Part shown: one piece after another, positions 16,265-24,575 of the stretch | How positions within the stretch are numbered: the first letter of the stretch is position 1 | How the letters are laid out: the number at the start of each line of letters is the position of its first letter | Assembly (NCBI GenBank): GCA_945902805.1 | Contig: CAMDMZ010000015.1 | Location: 1-64,000, forward strand | Reading direction: 5' to 3' | DNA length: 64,000 nucleotides | Source: Propionivibrio dicarboxylicus | Lineage (GTDB): Bacteria > Pseudomonadota > Gammaproteobacteria > Burkholderiales > Rhodocyclaceae | Notes under the pieces: model-generated | Databases searched by the model: none | What the model was told of the DNA's origin: nothing | The model's input: the letters and a program-made list of their open reading frames with translations, nothing else | Translations under genes and position numbers: made by a program

Positions 16265-18285
16265 TTACGGATCCGTTTGTACCCTAGCGCAAGATGCAGC
16301 ACTCCAACAAGCGCCAGGCGATGTAGGAAAGCTAGGTCCCTACGGTTCCAAATGCCTGATGGCCATTGCGTCTGCCTTAGATAAAGAATCAGCTCGGTGC
16401 GATGCCTTCGTGAGAATGGTGACGAAATCAAATCGCCGAGCGAGGGTGGTCTCGAATGGTCCTTGAAACCACCCACTCCAAAGATCTCGTTATGGTTCAA
16501 CCGAGCGAAGGCGTTGACCACTTCACCCGGAGGAGTCGCGATCAACTCGGTCCAAATGCGGAGCGCAGTCGAACGCAATTCTTTGCTCTGAACAACATAG
16601 GCATCAAGAACGGGGGACCACTCACTAATCGCAGCGACAACACCGCGCTGAAACTCGTTCGTAAAATTCCGGAACACTGAGTTCTCACCTTCATCGATCA
16701 GCCGCCGCGCAACCAGGTTCCCTTCGTCATCATTGACGTACCCCATCACCGAACCGTATGGCGAATTACATAGCATTTCTAGTACCGAGACGGCGTCGAG
16801 CAAACTCTGCCCATCCTCGTCATCATTCAAGTTAGGGCCGAATGCTAGCTTGCTGCAATTAGGCGGCTGTTCATTCAGGAAACGTTGCAATCCGAGATAG
16901 TAGCCACAGAAATTCTGACTTGGGAGCAACCAAGCCAGATTGTCTTGAATGGTTCCACGCCACCCGATATCAACTACTCCAACCCGATCGCTGTTCCCGA
17001 CTAGCCCCTTGCCGGCCATATAGTTGAGCAGATGGGCGCGATCCGATTCGATTCGATTCCGTACGAATTCGATAAAGGTTTCATCTTTGAAGAGTGCCTG
17101 CACACGTGGATCCAACCACGGATAGATGACTTCCTCATCCATGTCGAGGCTGTAGCATGCGCTTAGCGGCCTTATCAACTCGGGTGAAAGGCCCATGCTC
17201 TTGCACAATGCCTGCATTGATTGGGTGGAATATAGATTCCACATGCGCATCAATTCCGCTGTACTGACTTCGCGCAACGAGGCTGCGAAAGTGGCAATTC
17301 GACTGACTTCCAAAATCGCCGGGGTAGGCAAAGTCAATCCTTTCAGCTGCCGATCCGGAAACAGCGCCTTCCAAATCTGCAGAAAGAACTCCCCCTCCCG
17401 GGTGAAAAAGTGAAGCTGCTCAACGCCGTCGCCAAGAGATTTCTCCGCAATCATCATGAGAAATCCTGCAAACAGCGGTGCCGCTTTTACTCCTAGAAGG
17501 AAAGCCGATTCTTGCTGTATATCGGCGACTGTCTCCTTCGCAACAGTTTCTTGAACTAACCTAGCGGCCACCCCTCGAAATAGCGATTGACGATCCGTAA
17601 ATTGTAAAGCGCGCTGAATTCGTTCCAGATGTTCAGCCCGCGGCTCAAAATGAACCGCCACACTCCCCGCCTGTACGGCCATGGCAACGTCAGCGTCGAT
17701 GTTATCGCCAATATGCAAATGCTCTCCCGGGCGAATTCTGAACTTTTCATGGACGTGCTTGTACAAACCACCGGTTCGCTTATTAGAACCCGTGTCACAG
17801 GAGCAAATCCCACCATCAAAGTGCCCGGTGAGACCATGGGCATGCAATATGATTCTTAGCATGGCACTACCCATGTAGAAATCGGAAAGAAAATACCTCT
17901 TCTCGGCTGGGTATTTTCCGATCTCGGACAGCACATCGGGGTCCACGAAGGTGTTGCGAATTTCGAAATCGATCTCAATCTGTATCAAATGCGAGACGAT
18001 CTTTGAAATGTCATCGCCCACACAATGAGTGACTCGTTCCACAAGACGTTCAAGTACCTCACCAATTTCGTATTCACCGGAGCCTACTGGAAGTCTGTCG
18101 GTTGCAAACTCGCCCTCGATCCGACAACGTTCGCGAACGATTTGATGGGTGTCCTGATACTCCAGTCGGAGTTCCTTTGAGTAAGCGATGGCAAGGCCGT
18201 GAGCGGACGCATACTTGGACGCATCGGGATGACTCTTGCGGCGCAGCAGAGTATCCCAGACATCGACAGTCAGCAGCTTGTACAT
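16234..18285 (-). CDS. HAD-superfamily protein of glycan clusters (COG5610-like)
   Basis: The 683-residue product from the ATG at 18285 begins MYKLLTVDVWDTLLRRK, the HAD nucleophile motif DxxxD/T form (D8, with D11 following). HIGDNIDADVAMAVQAG at about 200-215 is HAD motif IV. The second half, about 300-640, is a conserved but functionally undefined domain typical of the COG5610 hydrolases seen in polysaccharide loci (FFTREGEFFLQIW, VGVVDIGWRGTIQDNL). An upstream in-frame start would overlap the preceding gene by 43 nt; the chosen one begins 5 nt after its stop. Phosphatase activity on a sugar or lipid phosphate is plausible but unproven. Confidence 0.75.
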   Translation of the reverse strand: MYKLLTVDVWDTLLRRKSHPDASKYASAHGLAIAYSKELRLEYQDTHQIVRERCRIEGEFATDRLPVGSGEYEIGEVLERLVERVTHCVGDDISKIVSHLIQIEIDFEIRNTFVDPDVLSEIGKYPAEKRYFLSDFYMGSAMLRIILHAHGLTGHFDGGICSCDTGSNKRTGGLYKHVHEKFRIRPGEHLHIGDNIDADVAMAVQAGSVAVHFEPRAEHLERIQRALQFTDRQSLFRGVAARLVQETVAKETVADIQQESAFLLGVKAAPLFAGFLMMIAEKSLGDGVEQLHFFTREGEFFLQIWKALFPDRQLKGLTLPTPAILEVSRIATFAASLREVSTAELMRMWNLYSTQSMQALCKSMGLSPELIRPLSACYSLDMDEEVIYPWLDPRVQALFKDETFIEFVRNRIESDRAHLLNYMAGKGLVGNSDRVGVVDIGWRGTIQDNLAWLLPSQNFCGYYLGLQRFLNEQPPNCSKLAFGPNLNDDEDGQSLLDAVSVLEMLCNSPYGSVMGYVNDDEGNLVARRLIDEGENSVFRNFTNEFQRGVVAAISEWSPVLDAYVVQSKELRSTALRIWTELIATPPGEVVNAFARLNHNEIFGVGGFKDHSRPPSLGDLISSPFSRRHRTELILYLRQTQWPSGIWNRRDLAFLHRLALVGVLHLALGYKRIRNWMRRRRIGN

Positions 18286-18290
18286 AAGGA

Positions 18291-19502
18291 CTAGCGCTCG
18301 GACAGATATCGTCTGAGTTTCCGAGCACCCCAACGTAGAACGGTTCTCGCTGGGAGCGGCAACGAATCCAGCCGACCACGCACAGAATGCCCCATTTGCC
18401 GGTTCAGACGACTCGGGACGCTATGTGTGTACTCGTCAGCGACTATCGCGGGGCTGTTGTACATCGGTTCCATACGCTCCACACTAGCAACTGTGCCGTG
18501 CAAAATTTCGTCCACGGCCCTTACAAACTGTTCCGACTCCAGAGACAGCGGCTTGGTTGCCATAAAGTCCGTACCGGCACGCGTCATGTTCGACCTTCGA
18601 TCGGGATCGGCTAACAGTCCAAGGAGGGCGGTCGCCAAACTCTCCGGAGTTGGGTCGGCAAGGCGCACCGCCGCTTGCGGAAAATCGTAAAGCGTATTTT
18701 CCCGCCATAGTTCAACCACAGGAAGACCGGCTGACATCATCTCAAATGGGATTCTTGAGGGGTTTGATGAACTCAAGCAGAGACCTACCGCACATCGGCT
18801 ATAAAGCGCATTGCAATCCGTCAGTGATAGCAAACCGAGGTGGGTATGAGGAAACCAGACATGTCCGGCTTCTCCCTGCGGCGAACCGTATAGATAGATG
18901 GTCACTTCCGGCAGCCGGTGTTTGACAATCCCAAGTGCATCAATTCCTATGCGACTGCAGCGTCGCGGCTTGTCAGGCTGATAAATAAAGCATATGGCAT
19001 TTTCGCGCCGAATGTTCGGATCCGGACGGTAGATAGCCGCATCAGCGCCAAAATCCAGATGATAGGCGGGAACCCCAAAACGTGTGCCAAGGACATGCTT
19101 TAGCCAACGCCCTACAGTGATAGGTATCAGACCATAACGGTACGAATTCTCGGCCATAAGGTAGCCATCGCCCATGGGATTAAATACCGCCTCGTAGTCC
19201 TGAACGAGATATGCTCGCTTGCAGGGAAAAGGAAGGTCTCGAACTACGGCGGCGGAGTACCAAATCGTTGCGATGGCCAGATCAGCGGGTTGTATGTTCT
19301 CCCATCCGAATGAGACATTCTGGAACCTGAACCCGAACAGCTTCTCGACAATACCGGCCGCCTGCGCCTGTGTACCACTACCTTCAATATATATACAACA
19401 GTTGTACCCTGACTGCTGGAGGGCATACGCATGCTGAAGCATCGTACGGTGCCCACCGGAACCATGAATGAGATGAGGAATCAACCACGCGACTTGAGTC
19501 AT
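18291..19502 (-). CDS. Glycosyltransferase family 4 (WsaF-like)
   Basis: A 403-residue GT-B enzyme. The opening IPHLIHGSGGHRTMLQHAY, the central KRAYLVQDYEAVFNPMG and YHLDFGADAAIYRP, and the C-terminal GLCLSSSNPSRIPFEMMSAGLPVVE match the WsaF-type rhamnosyltransferases first described in S-layer glycan synthesis. That similarity is suggestive because a surface-protein gene lies 18 kb away, but the sugar is not fixed by sequence. The tail is basic (ARKLRRYLSER). Start overlaps the stop of the 962-residue enzyme by 4 nt. Confidence 0.78.
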   Translation of the reverse strand: MTQVAWLIPHLIHGSGGHRTMLQHAYALQQSGYNCCIYIEGSGTQAQAAGIVEKLFGFRFQNVSFGWENIQPADLAIATIWYSAAVVRDLPFPCKRAYLVQDYEAVFNPMGDGYLMAENSYRYGLIPITVGRWLKHVLGTRFGVPAYHLDFGADAAIYRPDPNIRRENAICFIYQPDKPRRCSRIGIDALGIVKHRLPEVTIYLYGSPQGEAGHVWFPHTHLGLLSLTDCNALYSRCAVGLCLSSSNPSRIPFEMMSAGLPVVELWRENTLYDFPQAAVRLADPTPESLATALLGLLADPDRRSNMTRAGTDFMATKPLSLESEQFVRAVDEILHGTVASVERMEPMYNSPAIVADEYTHSVPSRLNRQMGHSVRGRLDSLPLPARTVLRWGARKLRRYLSER

Positions 19503-22387
19503 ATTGAATACTGCCCGTTCCTATTATCCACTATCAGTATATTTAGCTCTTCGAATACCTTCTCGACCACAAGGTTCTCGTCATCTATTCTTAGAATACG
19601 ATCAACAGCGCTTTCGTTGATTGCTCGAGAAAGTCCAAATCCACCGATAAAGACACGACGGATGGCTATTAATACTCGGATGTCCCCAGCAATACACTCC
19701 CACGTATTTCGCTCGAAAACAGATTGAGGAAAGAGGAAAGCGACATTATTGCAACGCGCGATCAGCACGGTAATTCCTCTTAAAAAGTCCAGTGCAATCT
19801 GTGGCGACTCGGGAACACCAGAAACCAGAATCAATTGCATCGCATCGGGTACGCCCATTGCATGCCGCAACAGTCGACGGGCGTTCGGTTGCTTGTGACT
19901 GAACTCGCCATCGACCGACGATTCGGGCTCCAGCGTGAGCGAAGTCGGGGGCGTGACCTTAAGCGTATGGGTTACGTTGTTCACGAGCGGTCTAACCGGG
20001 GTACCCGCAAGTTCACGCGCAAGCGAGGACGCCCAGCGAAGCGGCATTGTCAGCCTCCAAGACCGCGAGTTGAGAACCCTTGCCGTCTCTTTTGTCACTG
20101 CTTCCAAGTCCACAGCCAAACGGACTGACTTGGCTCGCTCAGCGTCGAGGGCGGTGGAATATTCTCGTTCCATTTCGTTCAGCGCCTGTCGCAAATTGCG
20201 GACTTCGGCCTCAAGACGTTGACGGACTTCCCCAGCCGACGTAAGGCTCTGGTTGGCTAGTCCCGGCAGATGCTTGCCCCGGATCGGCAGGAGCGCCTGA
20301 TAATCCTGCAGCATGGCCTCAACAGCTCGTCCGGGGAATTGGCAAATATGCTGACGCACCTTGTCCAAAGTGCCGCGATTGGCATAGACATGCCTTACAC
20401 AGGCTAACAATTCCACTGCTGAGGGATCAAACAGGAAGCCTGTCACTTGATCTTGAATGCGCTCAGCAAACGCGCCTAAACGTGTCGCACAAACTGGGAC
20501 CCGCAGCGCCCACATCTCACTTAGCATGTAACTATATGATTCTGGCAACACAGACAGCAGCAAGGCACAGTCCGGTTGAAAATCATCCACTAGGTCCGCG
20601 AGTTGTTCCGGCTCGTAGTGACTGATCAGGCTGACATTCGGCATCGACGCAATGGGATGGCCAAAGTCCCCACTGCCCAACAGCAATACGTCAGCATACT
20701 CAAGCAACTCGGGCAGAACCGATTTGAGAAGATTCAGACCCTTGTGTGGTGAAAGCCTGCCGGGGATTAGGATTCTCAATCGCTGGCCCTTGAGCGGGGC
20801 ACGAACTGCGTTGCGAGGGGCAAAGACGTTCGAATCAATGCCGTGAGGAATGCACTCAAACGCCTTGGATGACAGTTCCGGAAGCAGCGCCACCCAGCGA
20901 TTCCACACGTCGTTCGATGGGGTGACGATGCGAATCCCGTCCTGCTGCAGACACTTGCTGTATTCATTTCGCAGTGCTATCCAATGAGCGGGGACCGAGT
21001 TGTGCCAGAAGACGTTATAGGCGTTTGATCGCAGGCATTTTTCCAGTCGAGATACATCGCATTCAGCACAGGGCTCGTCATAGCAAGCGAACAACGCCGG
21101 ACAATACGGATACAGGTCGTGGAGCACAAGCAATGTCGGCAAGCCGGTTTGAAGGGTCGAAAGCGCGTGTCCAATCAGTGAAGACACGATCACTGCGTCA
21201 ACACCAAATGTTTGTATGACGTCGTTCAGCACCGCCTCATATTCGGCATGCGCGATCGCCGTTGATCCAATCGGACACGCGAGATCCCTGAAGAAAAGAG
21301 GAACCTGGCTGATCCTTGGCTCAACAAGCTCAAGGGCACAGCCTGCACTATTGCGGTCACTGCGAGTCCGGAGAACCAAATTTCGATGCGCAATATCAGT
21401 CCGGCAGAAGTCATTGATCCACCGTTCGGTGCCACCACCCCATCCGTGGGAGATGTGCAATTGAACGGGCAACACGCTAGCGGCACCACCGCGCCGACTC
21501 AGCTGTTCGGAAAATACCGCACTCTTTTCGTCTCCGCCAAGGCGGACCCTTGCTGAATCGATTGCGACGCGCAGCGGTAACACCGGGTCACGGATCTGGA
21601 AGTCGTCAATGAGCAACGGATAGTCCGGATGCAATTCGTGCAAGACGCGAGTGGCAACGAACTGGAGCTGGTGTCGTTCGTGCGAAAAACTAACTCCACC
21701 CTGGTGAAACACGAACACATCCCCTGCTAAGACGTGGCGCCAACCTAATGCGGCAGCGCGTCTGCAGAAATCATTTTCCTCACCGTAGCCCCTACCGAAG
21801 CGTTGAGCATCAAATTCGCCAACTTGCGCGAGACACTCTCGCCGAAGGTACATACAGAAACCAACCGCAGTAGGCAAGGCGACTGACTTCCCCGAATTGA
21901 CGCTCGCGATCAGGGCATCAAGACCCTCGAGGCCAAGACCACCCGGAACAGCTCCATGCCATCCTTCGAAAGGATACGAACAGATCGTCGCATTGTTTGA
22001 AAACGGAGTGACAGTGCCAACATCCTGGAATGAGTAGGCGTGCCAGCGCAGTCGATCAAGCCAATTATTGGCGACTTCAGCATCACTGTTCAAGAGAACA
22101 ATGTCTCTGTCGGCGTGAACCGACATCCCCAGGTTTACCGAGTGCACAAAGCCTTTGTTCTGTTCGTTACTGAGTAATGTAATTTCCCCGGATGCGGCCA
22201 AAGTTTCAAGATATTCTGCGATCAGTGGATCTGGGCTTGCGTCATTAACGACAAGGATTTCGATGCTGAACGATGAAGACGAATTCAGCAGACTCTGCAA
22301 GCAACGTACAGTCTGATCGTAGCCACGGTACACCGGGACGACGATGTCTATCATCGGTCTGTCAGAACTATCTTTCCCGACGGCCAC
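19499..22387 (-). CDS. Bifunctional GT2-GT4 glycosyltransferase
   Basis: This 962-residue chain carries two transferase domains. Residues about 12-290 are GT2 (IVVPVYRGYDQTVRCLQSLL, VVNDASPD, LLNSDAEV, then a GYGEENDFCRRA acceptor motif). Residues about 310-690 are GT4 (HISHGWGGGTERW, GRLSPHKGLN, ESYSYMLSEMWALRVPV). A coiled coil near 705-760 follows and then SRSWRLTMPLRW, a tail motif common in polysaccharide-cluster transferases. The remaining about 170 residues are unassigned. One protein would add two successive sugars, fixing their order. Confidence 0.85.
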   Translation of the reverse strand: MAVGKDSSDRPMIDIVVPVYRGYDQTVRCLQSLLNSSSSFSIEILVVNDASPDPLIAEYLETLAASGEITLLSNEQNKGFVHSVNLGMSVHADRDIVLLNSDAEVANNWLDRLRWHAYSFQDVGTVTPFSNNATICSYPFEGWHGAVPGGLGLEGLDALIASVNSGKSVALPTAVGFCMYLRRECLAQVGEFDAQRFGRGYGEENDFCRRAAALGWRHVLAGDVFVFHQGGVSFSHERHQLQFVATRVLHELHPDYPLLIDDFQIRDPVLPLRVAIDSARVRLGGDEKSAVFSEQLSRRGGAASVLPVQLHISHGWGGGTERWINDFCRTDIAHRNLVLRTRSDRNSAGCALELVEPRISQVPLFFRDLACPIGSTAIAHAEYEAVLNDVIQTFGVDAVIVSSLIGHALSTLQTGLPTLLVLHDLYPYCPALFACYDEPCAECDVSRLEKCLRSNAYNVFWHNSVPAHWIALRNEYSKCLQQDGIRIVTPSNDVWNRWVALLPELSSKAFECIPHGIDSNVFAPRNAVRAPLKGQRLRILIPGRLSPHKGLNLLKSVLPELLEYADVLLLGSGDFGHPIASMPNVSLISHYEPEQLADLVDDFQPDCALLLSVLPESYSYMLSEMWALRVPVCATRLGAFAERIQDQVTGFLFDPSAVELLACVRHVYANRGTLDKVRQHICQFPGRAVEAMLQDYQALLPIRGKHLPGLANQSLTSAGEVRQRLEAEVRNLRQALNEMEREYSTALDAERAKSVRLAVDLEAVTKETARVLNSRSWRLTMPLRWASSLARELAGTPVRPLVNNVTHTLKVTPPTSLTLEPESSVDGEFSHKQPNARRLLRHAMGVPDAMQLILVSGVPESPQIALDFLRGITVLIARCNNVAFLFPQSVFERNTWECIAGDIRVLIAIRRVFIGGFGLSRAINESAVDRILRIDDENLVVEKVFEELNILIVDNRNGQYSI

Positions 22388-22404
22388 GCTACTAATCTAC
22401 CGAT

Positions 22405-24390
22405 TCAATTGACAGCACGATTACGCCACTCAAGCCACATTTCTCTCACTGCATGCGAGAAGTCTGCCGCAAATCGCTTTTGGTCGAGTAGCAACGAGCC
22501 CTGCAATGATGTACGCAAACCCGCACGCACTTGTTGCAACGCCGCACTGTCCGATGCGTGCTTGACCGCCAGCGAGACATATGCCTCTTCATCCGGCGCC
22601 AGCCAATCCGGCAAGCCGGCATTAGTTAGCAAGCCAACTCCTTGCCGAGAAATGAATGAGTCGCCAACTAAGCTAATTACAGGAACTCCCATCCAGAGCG
22701 CCTCGACCGTGGTAGTAATTCCCGGATAGGGATACGGATCAAGTGCAATATCGATGCGATTGTAGGTGGGAAGATGCTCGTGCCGGGGAAGGAACCCTAT
22801 CAACTCAAGTCGCTCAGGGGAGATCCCCTGTGCCGAGAAGAAGTCGATTAAGCGACTACGTCTTCCTTGGTCGGCTAGTTTCCCCGTTTTCAACAGCAAA
22901 CGACTATTGGGAACTCTGGCAAGGATTTCGGCCCAGCGTACGAGTACTCTATCGTTGAGCTTGTTAATCTCATTGAAACTACCAAAGGTTACGTAACCAT
23001 TCCTGATGGATGGTGGCACACCGACTGAAGAAGTGTCCGGCGGAGTAAAGCAGAGATACGTCGAAGGCATCCGGTATATACGCTCGGAAAAGCTGCTGTC
23101 CAGTGACTCTGGCAGCGTCCAACGATCAGCGATCAAGTAGTCGATTTGTCGCATCCCGGTGGTTCCAAGATAGCCTAACCACGCAACCTGTACAGGCGCT
23201 GGCTTCCAGCCAAACATTGGGAGCCTATTGTGTGTGGTATGACCCGCCAGATCGATCAGAACATCAACCTGATCAGCACGTATCCGCTTGGCCAATTCCT
23301 CATCGGTCATCTCGACCGTGGATCGCCACTCTTTACAATTCGCTCGGATACGGGCTGTCCGTGCATCCTCGACGAAACTCGAAGAATAGGCGAGAACTTC
23401 AAGCTGATCGCTCTGTTCGCCGGCAAGTGCGGAAAAAACGCTTTCGATAAACTGCCCGACTGAGTGCTCACGAAAATCTCCGGAGACAAAGCCAACACGA
23501 AGTCTTCGGTTCGGATCGTGGGTGGCGATGGTCCAGGATTCGAACGGTTTGGATTTCTTGGAGGCGGAGTCACCAAACCGAAGTGCATCCTCCAAGATCT
23601 GTGCCGCTGGTCGGTCGGGTTGCCGAAGGAGAAAAAACAGGAGGTGCGCGTGAGCCGCAAAGTTCTCTGGCTGCAGCTCGATTGCACGTCTTATGCTTTT
23701 CTCCGCTTGGCTAAACTGCCCGAGGTCTATCTGGCTCAGGCCGAGGTTCAGGTGTGCTTCAGAGAACTCAGGGTTCTGAGTCAAGGCCTGATTCAAAGCA
23801 TCGACAGACTCAACGAGACGGCCGAGTTCACGGTAGGCCGCACCAAGATTGATTAGTGCTTCGATATATCTCGGCTGGAGCGAGAGCGCGTGAAGGCAAC
23901 AACCAACCGCCGACTCATACTCCTTAAGATCAAGGCTTACGGCACCAAGATTCAGGTAGGCACGCGCGTAATCGGGCCGTAGGGCAACGGCTCGTGCGAA
24001 GCAGTCAGCGGCTGCTCGATATTGACCATGCTTCTTCAGGGCATTCCCCAAGTTGTTCTGGACCGTCGGATCGTTGGGGGTCAATTCAGCTGCTTTCGAA
24101 AGTGCCTGAAGGGCGTCCTTTCCTTGACCCAGTCGCGCGACCCCAAGAAAATTCCAAGCGGGAGCAAAATCAGTATAGAGAGTAATCAGTTGGTGAGCCC
24201 GGAGCTCCAGATCCGCATACCGCTTCTCATGGAAGAGATCTACCAGCTCTTGCTGAATCATTCTGCTGGCGCCTCCAGATCCGCGCGACGCAGAACTCAC
24301 TTGTGACGATGTGGAGGCGATTTTCTGGCAACACTGTTTGCTCTTTTTGCCACTACCACAGGAGCAAAGCTGATTACGACCACGTTTCAA
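22405..24390 (-). CDS. SEC-C/TPR/OGT-type O-GlcNAc transferase (GT41)
   Basis: I place the start at a TTG at 24390, preceded by AGGA at 6 nt; the product is 661 residues. It opens with a SEC-C zinc motif GRNQLCSCGSGKKSKQCC (C9, C11, C20, C21), then about six TPRs (residues 50-270), and the GT41 catalytic region with VGFVSGDFREHSVGQF, DVLIDLAGHTTHNRLPMF, QVAWLGYLGTTG and VTFGSFNEINKLND. GT41 enzymes transfer GlcNAc or a related sugar to Ser/Thr of proteins. SEC-C is a zinc-binding tail usually seen on SecA and small proteins; I do not know it as standard on OGT. A TTG at 24447 is an alternative start but lacks a ribosome site. Confidence 0.85.
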   Translation of the reverse strand: MKRGRNQLCSCGSGKKSKQCCQKIASTSSQVSSASRGSGGASRMIQQELVDLFHEKRYADLELRAHQLITLYTDFAPAWNFLGVARLGQGKDALQALSKAAELTPNDPTVQNNLGNALKKHGQYRAAADCFARAVALRPDYARAYLNLGAVSLDLKEYESAVGCCLHALSLQPRYIEALINLGAAYRELGRLVESVDALNQALTQNPEFSEAHLNLGLSQIDLGQFSQAEKSIRRAIELQPENFAAHAHLLFFLLRQPDRPAAQILEDALRFGDSASKKSKPFESWTIATHDPNRRLRVGFVSGDFREHSVGQFIESVFSALAGEQSDQLEVLAYSSSFVEDARTARIRANCKEWRSTVEMTDEELAKRIRADQVDVLIDLAGHTTHNRLPMFGWKPAPVQVAWLGYLGTTGMRQIDYLIADRWTLPESLDSSFSERIYRMPSTYLCFTPPDTSSVGVPPSIRNGYVTFGSFNEINKLNDRVLVRWAEILARVPNSRLLLKTGKLADQGRRSRLIDFFSAQGISPERLELIGFLPRHEHLPTYNRIDIALDPYPYPGITTTVEALWMGVPVISLVGDSFISRQGVGLLTNAGLPDWLAPDEEAYVSLAVKHASDSAALQQVRAGLRTSLQGSLLLDQKRFAADFSHAVREMWLEWRNRAVN

Positions 24391-24575
24391 TTGAGATCCT
24401 GGCGAAGCTTGAAGGAAAGTTGAGAGAATCAGACCGAGGTACGGCAAACTGACCAGTTGCCGCTGACAATGGAATGTGTAGGTCGGTTAGCATTCATCAG
24501 TCGAATTAAGTACCGGCCTGATTTCAATGAAACGAAAGCATGCTACGGCGGGAGTGATAGACTTGAATTTGCCCA
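24391..24575. promoter_or_regulatory. Divergent promoter region between OGT and methyltransferase genes
   Basis: 185 bp lie between the minus-strand OGT gene and the plus-strand dual methyltransferase, so both promoters should be here. No clear consensus pair is visible; a GGAG at 24551-24554 lies too far from the downstream starts to act as their ribosome site. Confidence 0.35.

Noticed and set aside
18286-18333. Upstream start for the HAD-family gene
   Set aside because: It would overlap the preceding gene by 43 nt and put 16 unrelated residues before the HAD nucleophile motif, which normally lies at the very N-terminus.
24391-24447. TTG start at 24447 for the OGT gene
   Set aside because: No ribosome site; the added 19 residues are hydrophobic and unlike SEC-C protein N-termini, whereas TTG 24390 has AGGA at 6 nt.
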